From: Pseudomaricurvus albidus
GTDB taxonomy: Bacteria; Pseudomonadota; Gammaproteobacteria; Pseudomonadales; Cellvibrionaceae
Assembly (NCBI RefSeq): GCF_018863235.1
Contig: NZ_JAHKRS010000002.1
Location: forward strand, 620,001 to 684,000
Direction: 5' to 3'
Length of the DNA: 64,000 nt
Shown: piece after piece, positions 26,600-35,895 of the stretch
Numbering within the stretch: position 1 is the stretch's first letter
How the letters are laid out: every line of letters begins with the position of its first letter
Translations under genes and position numbers: made by a program
Notes under the pieces: model-generated
Databases searched by the model: none
What the model was told of the DNA's origin: nothing
Seen by the model: only the letters and a program-made list of their open reading frames with translations

Positions 26600-27499
26600 A
26601 TGAACAAGACAGTTGCTTTTATCGGACTGGGTAATATGGGGGGCGGTATGGCCGCCAATCTGGTGAAAGCCGGGTTTAAGGTTAACGCCTTCGACTTGAT
26701 GGAAACCAATCTGAAGGCGGCTGCTGATGCAGGATGCACACCCGTGGATTGTGCTAAAACGGCGGTGCAGGGCGTGGATTTTGTGGTTTCCATGCTGCCC
26801 AATGGCGCCATTGTTGAGAGCGTATACATCGATGGTGACGCTCTGCTGGATGTGATTCCTAAAGCGGCTTTGATTCTGGATTGTTCAACCGTGGCTCCGG
26901 CAAACTCTCGTCGGGTTGGTGCCGAGGCGGAAAAACGGGGCTTGAGTTTTGTGGATGCTCCGGTTTCCGGTGGTGTTGCTGCTGCAGCGGCCGGAACCCT
27001 CGCCTTTATGGTGGGCGGTACTGAAGCCAACTTTGAACGTGCCAAACCGGTATTGGATGCAATGGGGGCAAATGTCTTCCGCGCTGGTGATGTTGGCGCC
27101 GGACAGGTGGCTAAAATCTGCAACAACATGTTGTTGGCCATTCATATGACCGGTACAGCAGAAGCTTTGCAATTGGGAATGGATAACGGTCTTGATCCCA
27201 AAGTCCTGTCGGACATCATGCTGAAAAGTTCTGGCTGTAACTGGTCTCTGGAAAAATACAACCCGGTGCCGGGCGTGATGGACGGTGTGCCAGCCAGTAA
27301 CGATTACCAGCCTGGCTTCATGGTCGACCTGATGCTGAAAGATCTGAGCCTGGCCATGGAGGCCAGTGTTGGCAGCAAGTCTTCGATTCCGATGGGAACC
27401 GCGGCTCGCAATTTGTTTAATCTGCATAAAAACAGTGGTGGTGAGGATAAGGGATTAAAAGATTTTTCCAGTATCCAGCAGCTCTATTCCAAACCGTAA
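26600..27499 (+). CDS. mmsB: 3-hydroxyisobutyrate dehydrogenase
   Basis: Oxidises 3-hydroxyisobutyrate to methylmalonate semialdehyde with NAD+. The 299-residue product has the N-terminal dinucleotide motif FIGLGNMGGGMAANLVKAGF, the substrate signature DAPVSGGVAAAAAGTLAFMVGG near residue 120, and the catalytic Lys in GAGQVAKICNNMLL near residue 170. AGGAGAG lies 6 nt before ATG 26600. It is the last gene of the operon; methylmalonate-semialdehyde dehydrogenase (mmsA), the next step, is not in this window. Confidence 0.94.
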   Translation: MNKTVAFIGLGNMGGGMAANLVKAGFKVNAFDLMETNLKAAADAGCTPVDCAKTAVQGVDFVVSMLPNGAIVESVYIDGDALLDVIPKAALILDCSTVAPANSRRVGAEAEKRGLSFVDAPVSGGVAAAAAGTLAFMVGGTEANFERAKPVLDAMGANVFRAGDVGAGQVAKICNNMLLAIHMTGTAEALQLGMDNGLDPKVLSDIMLKSSGCNWSLEKYNPVPGVMDGVPASNDYQPGFMVDLMLKDLSLAMEASVGSKSSIPMGTAARNLFNLHKNSGGEDKGLKDFSSIQQLYSKP

Positions 27500-27513
27500 A
27501 GTTACGGATCAAT

Positions 27514-27542
27514 AAAAAAGCCGCTCACAGAGCGGCTTTTTT
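27514..27542. terminator. Bidirectional rho-independent terminator
   Basis: Arms AAAGCCGCTC (to 27526) and GAGCGGC (from 27530) with a 3-nt loop, flanked by an A-run at 27514-27519 and a T-run at 27537-27542. It therefore works in both directions between convergent mmsB and the chemoreceptor gene. Confidence 0.9.
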
Positions 27543-27562
27543 ATTACAGGGGCAGGGTGATA

Positions 27563-29185
27563 TTAGGTTTTAAAGTTACCCACCCGAGCCGCCAGTTCCT
27601 TCGCACCGGTAAACAGTGTGACTGCCACATCCTTGGTGGAGGCCACCAGTTGGCTGGTGGTGTCGGTGGCAATTTTCAGATCATTCAGGTTGCGGTTGAC
27701 CTCTTCGGACACCTGAGACTGTTCTTCGGTAGCCGCAGCCGTTTGCAGAGCCATCATGTTGACCTGATCAACGGTTTGAATGATGGTGTTCAGAGCTTCT
27801 CGTGTGGTTTGGGTTGTGCCCAATGACGCTTCCACATTTTTCTGGCCGGCGGTGATGGCTTCCACTACCCGTCCCACACCCAGATGAAGCTTCTCAATCA
27901 TGGTATTGATTTCGTCGGTGGACTGTTGAGTGCGGTTGGCCAGAGTACGGACCTCATCGGCGACAACCGCAAATCCACGGCCCTGTTCACCGGCGCGAGC
28001 GGCTTCAATGGCTGCGTTGAGTGCCAGTAAATTGGTTTGCTCGGCAATGCTGCGAATCACATCAATGACTGAGGCGATGCTCTCGGAGTCCACTTTCAGT
28101 ACATTGGACAGCTCCGTTGCGTTGTTGATCACCTCGCTCATGGTTTCCATTTGTACCACCGACGCATTGACAGCGGTTTCACCGTCCTTGGTCAGCCGGC
28201 TGATGTCATCCACCTGAGCTGAAGTATGCTGGGCGGACTCGGCAATTTCTTTGGTGGCAGTGGCCATTTCGTGAACCGAAGTGACAATCATGTCCGCCAG
28301 TCGGGATTGTTGTTCTGCGGTGTTGTTGGCTTCCCGTGAAGAAGTATCCAGTGTGTTGGTGGCGCCGATAATCTGATCGGTCTCCTGCTTGAGGGCGGTA
28401 ATAATCTCCCGCAAACTGGCGACAAAGCCGTTGAATGCCTGAGCCAGTTCGCCCAGTTCATCTTTTTGATTGACGGTAATGGTCTGGGTCAGATCGCCAT
28501 CGCCAGCGGCGATTTCTTCGATGCGACGGCGAATGTCAGCAATACGATCCACAATCATTTTGGGGAAGAAATAAATAACGACTGCTGCCATCAACAACAA
28601 CACGCCAATGACCGTTTTGGACACCGCTTCCATCTTGTTGATGTCCGAACGGGTTTCCTGATTCTGTTGTTTGATGGTTTGGTTGATCATGTCTCCGGCA
28701 CGGTCGAAAAAGCTTCTCAGATTCTCGAATTTTTCGCTGCCAGTGCTGTTGATCATGGTCAGGGCCCTGGCAAAGTCACCTTGCTCAATCAGTCCTGAGG
28801 CCTCTCTGGAACTGGCTTGCCAGCCACTGAATGCACTGGCGAGAGCGCTTTGCTGCAGTTTCATCTGAGGGTAATCCTTACTCAGCGCCGTGTAGGTCAT
28901 CATGCGATCCCTGGCTTGCTGCAGGTTTTCATCAAAATCGGCGAGGGCGGCTGTGCGCTCTGAGGCGGTGGTGGCGTTGACAAAGGCGTATTCAGCCAGG
29001 CGCGCCTGATACAAATCTCGATCGGCCTGTAAAACGGCATCCAGCGCAGGAATGAAGCGCTCTGATACGGTGGAAATGTCTGTCTCCAGTCGGCTGATGG
29101 AGCGGCTGTCGATAAAGCCCACCAGCAGCATGAAGCCGGCAAGCAGCACCAGCGGGGCAGAGATTTTGAGTTTGAGGCTTTGCAT
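27563..29185 (-). CDS. Methyl-accepting chemotaxis protein
   Basis: A 540-residue transmembrane chemoreceptor. TM1 ([17 protein letters not shown]) comes first, then a periplasmic helical-bundle sensor (about 30-185), TM2 ([16 protein letters not shown]), a HAMP domain, and the cytoplasmic signalling coiled coil. The hairpin tip reads [32 protein letters not shown] across its two halves, the CheA/CheW-binding consensus. The ligand is unknown; a four-helix-bundle sensor of this sort often binds small organic acids or amino acids. ATG 29185 gives a standard MCP start with a lysine just before TM1; the frame is open 28 codons upstream without family resemblance. No CheB/CheR pentapeptide is evident at the C-terminus. 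Confidence 0.94.
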   Translation of the reverse strand: MQSLKLKISAPLVLLAGFMLLVGFIDSRSISRLETDISTVSERFIPALDAVLQADRDLYQARLAEYAFVNATTASERTAALADFDENLQQARDRMMTYTALSKDYPQMKLQQSALASAFSGWQASSREASGLIEQGDFARALTMINSTGSEKFENLRSFFDRAGDMINQTIKQQNQETRSDINKMEAVSKTVIGVLLLMAAVVIYFFPKMIVDRIADIRRRIEEIAAGDGDLTQTITVNQKDELGELAQAFNGFVASLREIITALKQETDQIIGATNTLDTSSREANNTAEQQSRLADMIVTSVHEMATATKEIAESAQHTSAQVDDISRLTKDGETAVNASVVQMETMSEVINNATELSNVLKVDSESIASVIDVIRSIAEQTNLLALNAAIEAARAGEQGRGFAVVADEVRTLANRTQQSTDEINTMIEKLHLGVGRVVEAITAGQKNVEASLGTTQTTREALNTIIQTVDQVNMMALQTAAATEEQSQVSEEVNRNLNDLKIATDTTSQLVASTKDVAVTLFTGAKELAARVGNFKT

Positions 29186-29474
29186 AGGTCGAAATTCCCG
29201 GATTTTGATAAGGGTAATTAGAGACTCTGTCACCGTCTGTTGAACTGGCAGGTTAGTGGGCGATAACATGGCTCGATGACAGGTGTATCGGCCCGGTTTA
29301 AGAGATACTTAATGCCTTTTTGCTATAGATTGCCGGTCGTGTTTTCAAGTTTGATGAAAATCGTGCCAAAGGTATGCGATTTGGTGGGTGAATGGTGTAC
29401 AATTCGCGCCCTTAAATGACTGTCCCAATTCTTTGTCCATTATCGTTGTCTACGATCTACTACAGGGTTATCCC

Positions 29475-30740
29475 ATGTTTGATAAATCACAAACTATTGA
29501 AAACTTTGATCCAGAGCTCTGGGCCTCTATCCAGGAAGAAGAGCGCCGTCAGGAAGAGCATATCGAACTGATTGCTTCTGAAAACTACACCAGCCCAATG
29601 GTGATGGTGGCTCAGGGGACCAAGTTGACCAATAAATACGCTGAAGGCTATCCCGGCAAGCGTTATTACGGTGGTTGTGAATACGTGGACAAGGCCGAAG
29701 GTTTGGCCATTGAGCGTGCAAAAGAGCTGTTTGGTGCTGATTACGCCAACGTTCAGCCGCACTCCGGTTCTCAGGCGAACGCGGCTGTTTACCAGGCGTT
29801 GTGCGCACCTGGTGACACCATTCTGGGCATGAGCCTGGCTCACGGTGGACACCTGACTCACGGTGCTTCTGTCAGCTTCTCGGGCAAGACTTACAATGCC
29901 GTTCAATACGGTCTGAACACCGAGACAGGTGAAGTAGATTACGACGAAGTAGAGCGTCTGGCCGTTGAGCACAAGCCGAAAATGATCATCGCCGGTTTTT
30001 CTGCCTACTCTCAAATTATGGATTGGGGCCGTTTCCGCGAAATCGCTGACAAAGTCGGTGCTTATCTGTTTGTTGATATGGCGCACGTTGCCGGCCTGGT
30101 TGCTGCTGGTGTTTACCCCAACCCGGTACCGATTGCTGACGTAGTCACTTCGACCACTCACAAAACCTTGCGTGGCCCACGTGGCGGCATCATTTTGGCC
30201 AAAGCCAACGAAGAAATTGAGAAAAAGCTGAATTCTGCGGTTTTCCCGGGTGGTCAGGGTGGTCCTCTGATGCACGTGATTGCGGCGAAAGCGGTTGCCT
30301 TCAAGGAAGCCATGTCCGATGAGTACAAGGCTTACCAGAAGCAGGTTGTTGTGAATGCCAAAGCGATGGCTGCGACCTTTATCGAGCGCGGTATTAAAAT
30401 TGTTTCCGGTGGTACTGAGAATCACCTGATGCTGGTTGATCTGATCGGTAAAGAATACACCGGTAAAGATGCCGATGCGGCTCTGGGTGCAGCCAACATC
30501 ACCGTTAACAAAAACTCAGTACCAAACGATCCGCGTTCTCCGTTTGTCACTTCCGGTCTGCGTGTTGGTACTCCTGCCATTACTACCCGTGGTTTCGGTA
30601 CTGAAGAAACCGTACAGCTGACCAACTGGATGTGCGATGTGCTGGAAAGTCTGGAAAACGGAAACTCAGAAGCAGTGATTGCCGATGTGAAGGGCAAAGT
30701 TCTTGAGCTGTGCAAGCGCTTCCCGGTTTACGCTGACTGA
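29475..30740 (+). CDS. glyA: Serine hydroxymethyltransferase
   Basis: A PLP enzyme interconverting serine and glycine with tetrahydrofolate, the main source of one-carbon units. The 421-residue protein has [18 protein letters not shown] near the N-terminus, the conserved [16 protein letters not shown], and the PLP lysine in [14 protein letters not shown] near residue 230. ATG 29475 starts [16 protein letters not shown], matching the family start; the frame is open upstream but unrelated. A possible -10 TACAAT lies at about 29398. A strong bidirectional terminator follows. Confidence 0.97.
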   Translation: MFDKSQTIENFDPELWASIQEEERRQEEHIELIASENYTSPMVMVAQGTKLTNKYAEGYPGKRYYGGCEYVDKAEGLAIERAKELFGADYANVQPHSGSQANAAVYQALCAPGDTILGMSLAHGGHLTHGASVSFSGKTYNAVQYGLNTETGEVDYDEVERLAVEHKPKMIIAGFSAYSQIMDWGRFREIADKVGAYLFVDMAHVAGLVAAGVYPNPVPIADVVTSTTHKTLRGPRGGIILAKANEEIEKKLNSAVFPGGQGGPLMHVIAAKAVAFKEAMSDEYKAYQKQVVVNAKAMAATFIERGIKIVSGGTENHLMLVDLIGKEYTGKDADAALGAANITVNKNSVPNDPRSPFVTSGLRVGTPAITTRGFGTEETVQLTNWMCDVLESLENGNSEAVIADVKGKVLELCKRFPVYAD

Positions 30741-30764
30741 AACCAGTCATGTTGATGTTAAAAA

Positions 30765-30790
30765 ACGGAGCCAGTGGCTCCGTTTTTTTT
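30765..30790. terminator. Bidirectional rho-independent terminator
   Basis: Perfect arms ACGGAGCC (30765-30772) and GGCTCCGT (30776-30783) with a 3-nt loop, flanked by A5 and T7 runs. It sits between convergent glyA and the solute-binding protein gene. Confidence 0.9.
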
Positions 30791-30792
30791 TG

Positions 30793-31611
30793 TTATTGAA
30801 TAAGTTGAAAGTGATCCTCTGTAATTTCCAGACCATAGGGCTTGATGTAATCGTTGATCTTGCCGGACTGATACACCTTTCGGATAAAGGGATCAATGAT
30901 TCTGATGAGCTCGGCGGAGGATTCCGGATTCACTGGACTGTAGGCCACAACATTCTGGCCTTCACTGAGCAGCCCTGCATTTTTAATGGGCAATTGACCG
31001 TTAATTGCGTGAGTTTTTAGCAGATCGGACAGAGCGTAGAAAATGAATACGGAATCGTCCAGTATGGCGTCTATGCGACCGCTGATTAGCATCTGCAGCA
31101 TACGCTGATAGGGCTTGGAGCCGGAAATTCGAATCACCTGGCCGGTTCGGGACTTGCTGACATCCGCCACGTATTGATCAAATTCCGGGTGATTAAACGT
31201 GTAGCCATCAATGATGGCGATACGAAGTTCGGTCCAGTTTTGTGTGCCGTTGTATCGCCACGGACTGTCTGCTCTGACAAAGAACGCGTTTTCTCCTCTG
31301 GCAATTACGCTTTCACCAAACAGCAAGTCAGGGGCATCGTTTGGGTAAATGGCGGGTAAGCCGTCAGCTTGTCCGGTGCGTACCAGTGTCAGAGCTCGTT
31401 GAAAGGGTTCGGTACGGAACACCAATTGATGTCCGGATTGCTCAAGTGCATCGCGAATAATATCCACCACAAAGCCATCCCTTCCTGTCTGCTGCCTGTT
31501 GCAGACAAGAGGACAAAAAGCGGCGTCTACAAATAATACCTCCCTTGCCTGGGTGTGAAATGGTACCAGGACAAGCAGGACTATGAGTGGGATCGTGCAG
31601 GAAAGAGCCAT
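30793..31611 (-). CDS. Periplasmic substrate-binding protein, amino-acid type (SBP_bac_3-like)
   Basis: A 272-residue exported protein: signal peptide MALSCTIPLIVLLVLVPFHTQA, then a two-lobed type-II periplasmic binding fold. It has the early GFVVDIIRDALEQSGH, the DGLPAIYPN loop and ISGRIDAILDDSVF in the second lobe. No ABC permease or ATPase genes are near. Such orphan proteins often serve as sensors or remnants and not as uptake components (inference). The catalytic residues of MltF-type lysis enzymes are absent, since it lacks a transglycosylase domain. It is divergent from the hprA operon. Confidence 0.85.
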   Translation of the reverse strand: MALSCTIPLIVLLVLVPFHTQAREVLFVDAAFCPLVCNRQQTGRDGFVVDIIRDALEQSGHQLVFRTEPFQRALTLVRTGQADGLPAIYPNDAPDLLFGESVIARGENAFFVRADSPWRYNGTQNWTELRIAIIDGYTFNHPEFDQYVADVSKSRTGQVIRISGSKPYQRMLQMLISGRIDAILDDSVFIFYALSDLLKTHAINGQLPIKNAGLLSEGQNVVAYSPVNPESSAELIRIIDPFIRKVYQSGKINDYIKPYGLEITEDHFQLIQ

Positions 31612-31796
31612 TATGGCTGCTCTGGAATGTGATGGCTGATCAGAGAAAGCTACCTCCTCTTTATCGGTTCATGCGGACTGCTTGATAGATCAAATACCTG
31701 TTACAGGAAAGTATAGTAAAACAAACTCGTATACGGGTGTCTGTTGCAGCTTGCTCAGGTGATGGGCAGAATGTTGTGCTGCAGATCGTATCTAAT

Positions 31797-31824
31797 CCAT
31801 AAACCGAGCTAAGCCATAAACCGA
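31797..31824 (+). repeat. 11-bp direct repeat upstream of hprA-like gene
   Basis: CCATAAACCGA occurs at 31797-31807 and 31814-31824, 17 bp start to start. The second copy abuts the Shine-Dalgarno GAAAGGA of the gene at 31842. It could be a tandem protein-binding site or a small duplication. Confidence 0.6.
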
Positions 31825-31841
31825 AAGGACAGAACACCAGA

Positions 31842-32801
31842 ATGAAGATTGTTGTAGTGGACGGTTTCACGTTAAATCCCGGAGATATCAGTTGGCAGGG
31901 GTTGAAGGCTCTGGGCGATTGCCAGATTTACCAGCGTACGGCGGCGCAGGATCTGATTGAACGTTGTGCGGATGCAGAGGCCATATTAACGAACAAGGTG
32001 GTGTTCAGTGATGAGGTTATGGCGCAGTTACCGGCACTCAAATATTTGGGGGTGATGGCGACAGGTTATAACGTAGTGGACGTTGACGCAGCGGCCCGCC
32101 GGGGCATTGTCGTGACCAATACGCCCGCCTATGGAACGGCCTCGGTGGCACAGTTTGTCTTTGCCCAGTTGCTGCAGTGGGCGCAGCCGGTTGGTTATTA
32201 CGACCAGACTGTCAAGGCGCGCCGCTGGTCACGATCCGATGACTTCTGTTATTACGACCACAATATGATGGAGTTGGCGGGTAAAACCCTGGGGCTGATT
32301 GGGTATGGCGCGATAGGGCGTCAAGTGGCCCGGATTGGGTTGGCCTTTGGTATGAAGGTGCTGGTCAATACCCGGACGACGCCTGCCGAATTACCCTCCG
32401 GTGTGGATTCAGTGTCTCTTGATGAGTTGGCCTCACGCAGCGATGTTATTAGCCTGCACTGCCCTCTGACGGCAGACAATGCCGGCTTTGTTAATGCGGA
32501 GTTTCTCTCTGCGATGAAGTCTTCTGCGTTTCTGATTAACACTGGCCGAGGTCCCTTGATTGACGAGTCGGCACTCTATGATGCTCTGGTGGAACAGCGT
32601 ATTGCCGGTGCCGCCCTGGATGTGCTGGCGACAGAGCCTCCACCTTCAGACCACCCATTGTTTTCATTGAGCAATTGTACGATTACACCGCACATTGCCT
32701 GGGCGACCAGAGAGGCCAGACAGCGCCTGATGGATATTGCGGTTGATAACCTGCAGGCGTTTGTTGATGGGGCATCCCTCAATCGGGTCGATAACCTTTA
32801 A
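31842..32801 (+). CDS. hprA: D-2-hydroxyacid dehydrogenase (glycerate/hydroxypyruvate reductase type)
   Basis: A 319-residue NAD(P)H-dependent enzyme that probably reduces hydroxypyruvate or glyoxylate. The catalytic domain surrounds a Rossmann domain with GLIGYGAIGRQVARIGLAFG near residue 150. The catalytic Arg lies in LINTGRGPLIDESAL (near 233), the Glu in LATEPP (near 265) and the His in TPHIAWAT (near 285). The residue order is that of the HprA/GhrB group; the exact 2-oxo acid is uncertain. It is the first gene of a tight operon with a DUF6868 membrane protein (39 nt downstream) and an SGNH hydrolase. Confidence 0.87.
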   Translation: MKIVVVDGFTLNPGDISWQGLKALGDCQIYQRTAAQDLIERCADAEAILTNKVVFSDEVMAQLPALKYLGVMATGYNVVDVDAAARRGIVVTNTPAYGTASVAQFVFAQLLQWAQPVGYYDQTVKARRWSRSDDFCYYDHNMMELAGKTLGLIGYGAIGRQVARIGLAFGMKVLVNTRTTPAELPSGVDSVSLDELASRSDVISLHCPLTADNAGFVNAEFLSAMKSSAFLINTGRGPLIDESALYDALVEQRIAGAALDVLATEPPPSDHPLFSLSNCTITPHIAWATREARQRLMDIAVDNLQAFVDGASLNRVDNL

Positions 32802-32840
32802 CCATTGCCACGTCTGTTGACGTAGTCTGAGAGGCTGACT

Positions 32841-33092
32841 ATGGATACTGTAACGATCGAAACGCTACCCACGGTTTTGGGATGGTGTGCAATTATGAAT
32901 ATTGCCATTGTCAGCTGCTGGTTTGTCATGATGACTTTCGCGGGCGATTGGGTCTATCGCCTGCACAGCCGATGGTTTGACATGCCTCGTGAGCGTTTTG
33001 CCGAGATCCACTACGTCGGCATGATGCGATACAAGCTGGCCTCGTTTATGTTCACAATTGTGCCTTATCTGGCTCTGCGCATCGTGTTGTGA
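32841..33092 (+). CDS. Small membrane protein, DUF6868-like
   Basis: An 83-residue protein with two likely transmembrane helices: one near residues 12-34 (WCAIMNIAIVSCWFVMMTF) and one near 65-82 (ASFMFTIVPYLALRIVL). They flank a conserved-looking loop WVYRLHSRWFDMPRERFAEIHY. I recognise the loop pattern as that of small DUF6868-type proteins of marine gammaproteobacteria (from memory); no function is known. It is encoded between an hprA-like gene and an SGNH hydrolase with gaps of 39 and 19 nt, so it is almost certainly cotranscribed with them. Confidence 0.8.
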   Translation: MDTVTIETLPTVLGWCAIMNIAIVSCWFVMMTFAGDWVYRLHSRWFDMPRERFAEIHYVGMMRYKLASFMFTIVPYLALRIVL

Positions 33093-33111
33093 AACAGGAT
33101 AAGAAAACGAT

Positions 33112-34080
33112 ATGACAGACACTCAATGGCATGCTCTGCCGGATTCCCGCTTCCCCTGTCATGGTGTCGCAGTCAGGACTGAGTGCTATCACCGTTTACC
33201 GCAGTCGGCCTATAGTGACTTGCCTGCAGGTGTAGTGGAGCAGGCCCGTTTCCCTGCGGGAGTTCGTTTACGATTTACCACCAATTCGCCGCGTCTATTA
33301 TTGCGCTGCCAGGCGTTTTCACCTTCGAAGGATCACGGTATCGATTGCCTTGTCGACGGTGTCTACTGGCGTACCCTGTTGTTGAAGGAAGGTGAAACGA
33401 CTGAGTACTTGGTGTTTCAGGGGCTGCCCGAAATCAATCGCCAGATTGAGTTATATCTGCCTCATGAACAGGAGGTCGATCTACAGGCTATCGGATTAAC
33501 ATCACAGGCCGAGATATCAGAGGCTGAGCCCTATGTGGATGAGCTGCCGTTGGTATTTTACGGTTCATCCATTGTGCAGGGGGCAGGCGCACACCTGTCG
33601 AGCATGAGCTATCCCGCCATTATTTCGCGACATCTGAATCGGGATTTTATCAATCTTGGATTTTACGGCGCAGGTCGGGGCGAACCTGAAGTCGTGAAGT
33701 ATGTGGCCAATTGTCCGGCCAGTGTCTTGATTCTGGATTTGGGTAAATCCTATGGCCGCCAGCCAGTCGAGGTGTACCTGCATATGTTGAAACAGTTGCG
33801 AAAAGCCCAGCCTGAAACACCGATTGTGGCAATCACTCCAATCTTTTCTTCTCGCGAGTGTTTTGAACCGCGCTTTTATGAGCGTTCCGAAATGATTCGG
33901 GATGTAATGCGACGGGCCGCCAAAGGCTTTGACAATCTTATGCTGGTCGAAGGTGAAGCGCTTTTGGGAGAGACTGATTGGCCGGGATTATCCGTAGATG
34001 GTTTGCATCCCAACGAAAAAGGTTATGACGACATCGCCCGGCGATTGCTGCAGGTGTTGAAGAAATGCCTTGCGACATAG
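33112..34080 (+). CDS. SGNH/GDSL-family hydrolase
   Basis: A 322-residue esterase-like protein. An N-terminal beta-rich domain (about 1-145) precedes an SGNH domain. Block I is FYGSSIVQGAGA, with Ser near 152. A Gly and Asn-equivalent region is NLGFYGAGRGEPEV, and block V is VDGLHPNEKGYDDIARRL with the Asp and His. The two-domain layout resembles the carbohydrate esterase family 2 and related deacetylases, which act on acetylated sugars (inference). No signal peptide is seen, so it is probably cytoplasmic. Third in the operon with the hprA-like gene and DUF6868. Confidence 0.87.
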   Translation: MTDTQWHALPDSRFPCHGVAVRTECYHRLPQSAYSDLPAGVVEQARFPAGVRLRFTTNSPRLLLRCQAFSPSKDHGIDCLVDGVYWRTLLLKEGETTEYLVFQGLPEINRQIELYLPHEQEVDLQAIGLTSQAEISEAEPYVDELPLVFYGSSIVQGAGAHLSSMSYPAIISRHLNRDFINLGFYGAGRGEPEVVKYVANCPASVLILDLGKSYGRQPVEVYLHMLKQLRKAQPETPIVAITPIFSSRECFEPRFYERSEMIRDVMRRAAKGFDNLMLVEGEALLGETDWPGLSVDGLHPNEKGYDDIARRLLQVLKKCLAT

Positions 34081-34134
34081 GTCTGCAGGGATCGTCGATC
34101 AAGGCATCAGGTGAACCCAGGTTTTCGTGATGGA

Positions 34135-34177
34135 GTGCCTTCTCGGAGCGTCGAGAATCGGAGCATCGAGAAGGCAC
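34135..34177. terminator. Hairpin between convergent SGNH and antiporter genes
   Basis: Perfect 11-bp arms GTGCCTTCTCG (34135-34145) and CGAGAAGGCAC (34167-34177) with a 21-nt loop. Within it two imperfect 15-nt repeats start GGAGCGTCGAGAA and GGAGCATCGAGAA. There is no U-tract on either strand. It probably ends or stabilises both converging transcripts. Confidence 0.5.
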
Positions 34178-34186
34178 ATACGTTAC

Positions 34187-35755
34187 TCAAACTTCATTGA
34201 TCATTCGCAAGCTCTCATCAGCAAAGCCGGTACCTGCCTCGGTGTAAAAGTTGAACACCTGATCAATGCCCGAATTCAGCAGCGCGATACGTTCATCTTC
34301 ATAGCGGGCAATGGCAGCAATCTGTCCGCAGTAGAGAGCAGACTGCAGTTGCCGGCTGATATTGATACTGTCCTCAATCGCAGGCAGTGCCAGTAGAACC
34401 AGCTTGATCGACGAGGTGTCCAGTGTTTCCCAGAGGTCGGCATCCTCGCCGTCACCGAAAAATACATGCATGCCTTGCTCTTTCTGCTTGCGGATACGCT
34501 CTCTGTCGGAATCCATGCCCCAAACCCGATCTTTAACGACGTTGTACAAGGCTTCGTAGGCACCTGTGCCTACCCGGCCCATACCGATCACCAGAATTTC
34601 GGCACTGGTTGGCTGCACAAAGATGTCTTCGGGCAAGCGTATGGGGCGCTCAAAACGGCGAATCAATTCTTTATGCTTGCGGTAAATGGTGTGTGACGAG
34701 CGATAGATAATGCTGGTAAACACAAACGAAAGTGACACGGCAAGGGCGAGAATGACCAGCCATTGTTTGTCCAGCCAGCCACTGTCGACACTGATTGCCG
34801 CCACAATCAGTCCGAACTCACTGAAGTTGGCGAGGGCTAATGAAGCCAGGTAGGCCGTACGAGCACGTAATTTCAGGCCAGACAAGAGCGCAAAGAACAG
34901 GACAAACTTGATCGGCAATAACAGTGACAGGCCTGCGGCAATTGCCAGCATGGACCAGTCAGGCAGGGCGGAAAATCCAATAGAGAGAAAGAACCCGATC
35001 AGGAACAGATCCTTAAAACTCATCAGGGATTTCGACAGCTCCGCAGCTTTGGAGTGCTGGCTCAGTAAAATACCTGCGATCAGTGCACCGAGATCCCCTT
35101 TGATATTAACCAGGCTGAACAGCTCGTAACCGCCCAGGGCAAAAACAAAGCCGGTCAGTGGAAGCAGTTCGCCGTGTCCGGCGCTTTTCAGAATGTGCCC
35201 CAACAGAGGGCGAGCAGGAATCAGCGCGAAAAGCAGCAAGGCCCAGGGGCTGGGCATTTTACCGGTGGCAAAGACCAGAAACAGTACGGCAATAATGTCC
35301 TGCATCACCAGAACGCCAATCGCCAGGCGGCCGTGACGGGTTCGCATTTCACCATTGTCTTCCAGCAGTTTGACCACGCAAACGGTGCTGGAAAAACTGC
35401 CGGCGAAGGCAACCAGAGCCGCTGTGGTCATATCCAGGTCGGTGAAAATCGACACTGATATGGCGCCTGCTGCGAGAAGAATGCCGCCAAAAATGATGAT
35501 CCAAACGCCCATCATCAAGGTTGTGCCAGCCCAGATTTCAGCCTTGATCAAATCGCGGATGTTCAGTTTCAGACCAATGGTGAACAGCATTAAGGTAATG
35601 CCGAGATCGGCCAACCCCTGAAGCGATTCAGTGGGCTGAATGCCCATAAAATTTAACGCAAAGCCCGCGATCAAATACCCCACCAGAGGCGGCAAAGAGA
35701 GCGCCTTGACCCCAAGGCCGCACATAAAGGCAAATAAGATCCAGAAGAAATCCAT
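34187..35755 (-). CDS. Kef-type cation:proton antiporter (CPA2 family) with RCK/TrkA-N domain
   Basis: A 522-residue inner-membrane protein. About 12 hydrophobic segments form a Na+/H+ exchanger domain (residues 1-370), with LPPLVGYLIAGF near the start and GSFSSTVCVVKLLED in the core. A cytoplasmic TrkA-N/RCK domain follows (about 395-515), with the dinucleotide motif ILVIGMGRVGTGAYEAL and ALPAIEDSINI. KefB/KefC/YbaL proteins of this layout export K+ and are gated by nucleotides or glutathione adducts. The C-terminus is shorter than KefC. ATG 35755 was preferred over a TTG at 35770 because the latter has no ribosome site. Confidence 0.92.
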   Translation of the reverse strand: MDFFWILFAFMCGLGVKALSLPPLVGYLIAGFALNFMGIQPTESLQGLADLGITLMLFTIGLKLNIRDLIKAEIWAGTTLMMGVWIIIFGGILLAAGAISVSIFTDLDMTTAALVAFAGSFSSTVCVVKLLEDNGEMRTRHGRLAIGVLVMQDIIAVLFLVFATGKMPSPWALLLFALIPARPLLGHILKSAGHGELLPLTGFVFALGGYELFSLVNIKGDLGALIAGILLSQHSKAAELSKSLMSFKDLFLIGFFLSIGFSALPDWSMLAIAAGLSLLLPIKFVLFFALLSGLKLRARTAYLASLALANFSEFGLIVAAISVDSGWLDKQWLVILALAVSLSFVFTSIIYRSSHTIYRKHKELIRRFERPIRLPEDIFVQPTSAEILVIGMGRVGTGAYEALYNVVKDRVWGMDSDRERIRKQKEQGMHVFFGDGEDADLWETLDTSSIKLVLLALPAIEDSINISRQLQSALYCGQIAAIARYEDERIALLNSGIDQVFNFYTEAGTGFADESLRMINEV

Positions 35756-35895
35756 GGTGGTATGATCCAAATGTTAAGCGAGATATTTAACGAAAATACG
35801 GCAGGCATTCCTGCATTTAGAGGTGATCTTACCGTAAAAGGTCGTTGCAGTTGAGGTGTGTTTGCCTGCCGGAGTGAAAATATCGATGGTTCTGG

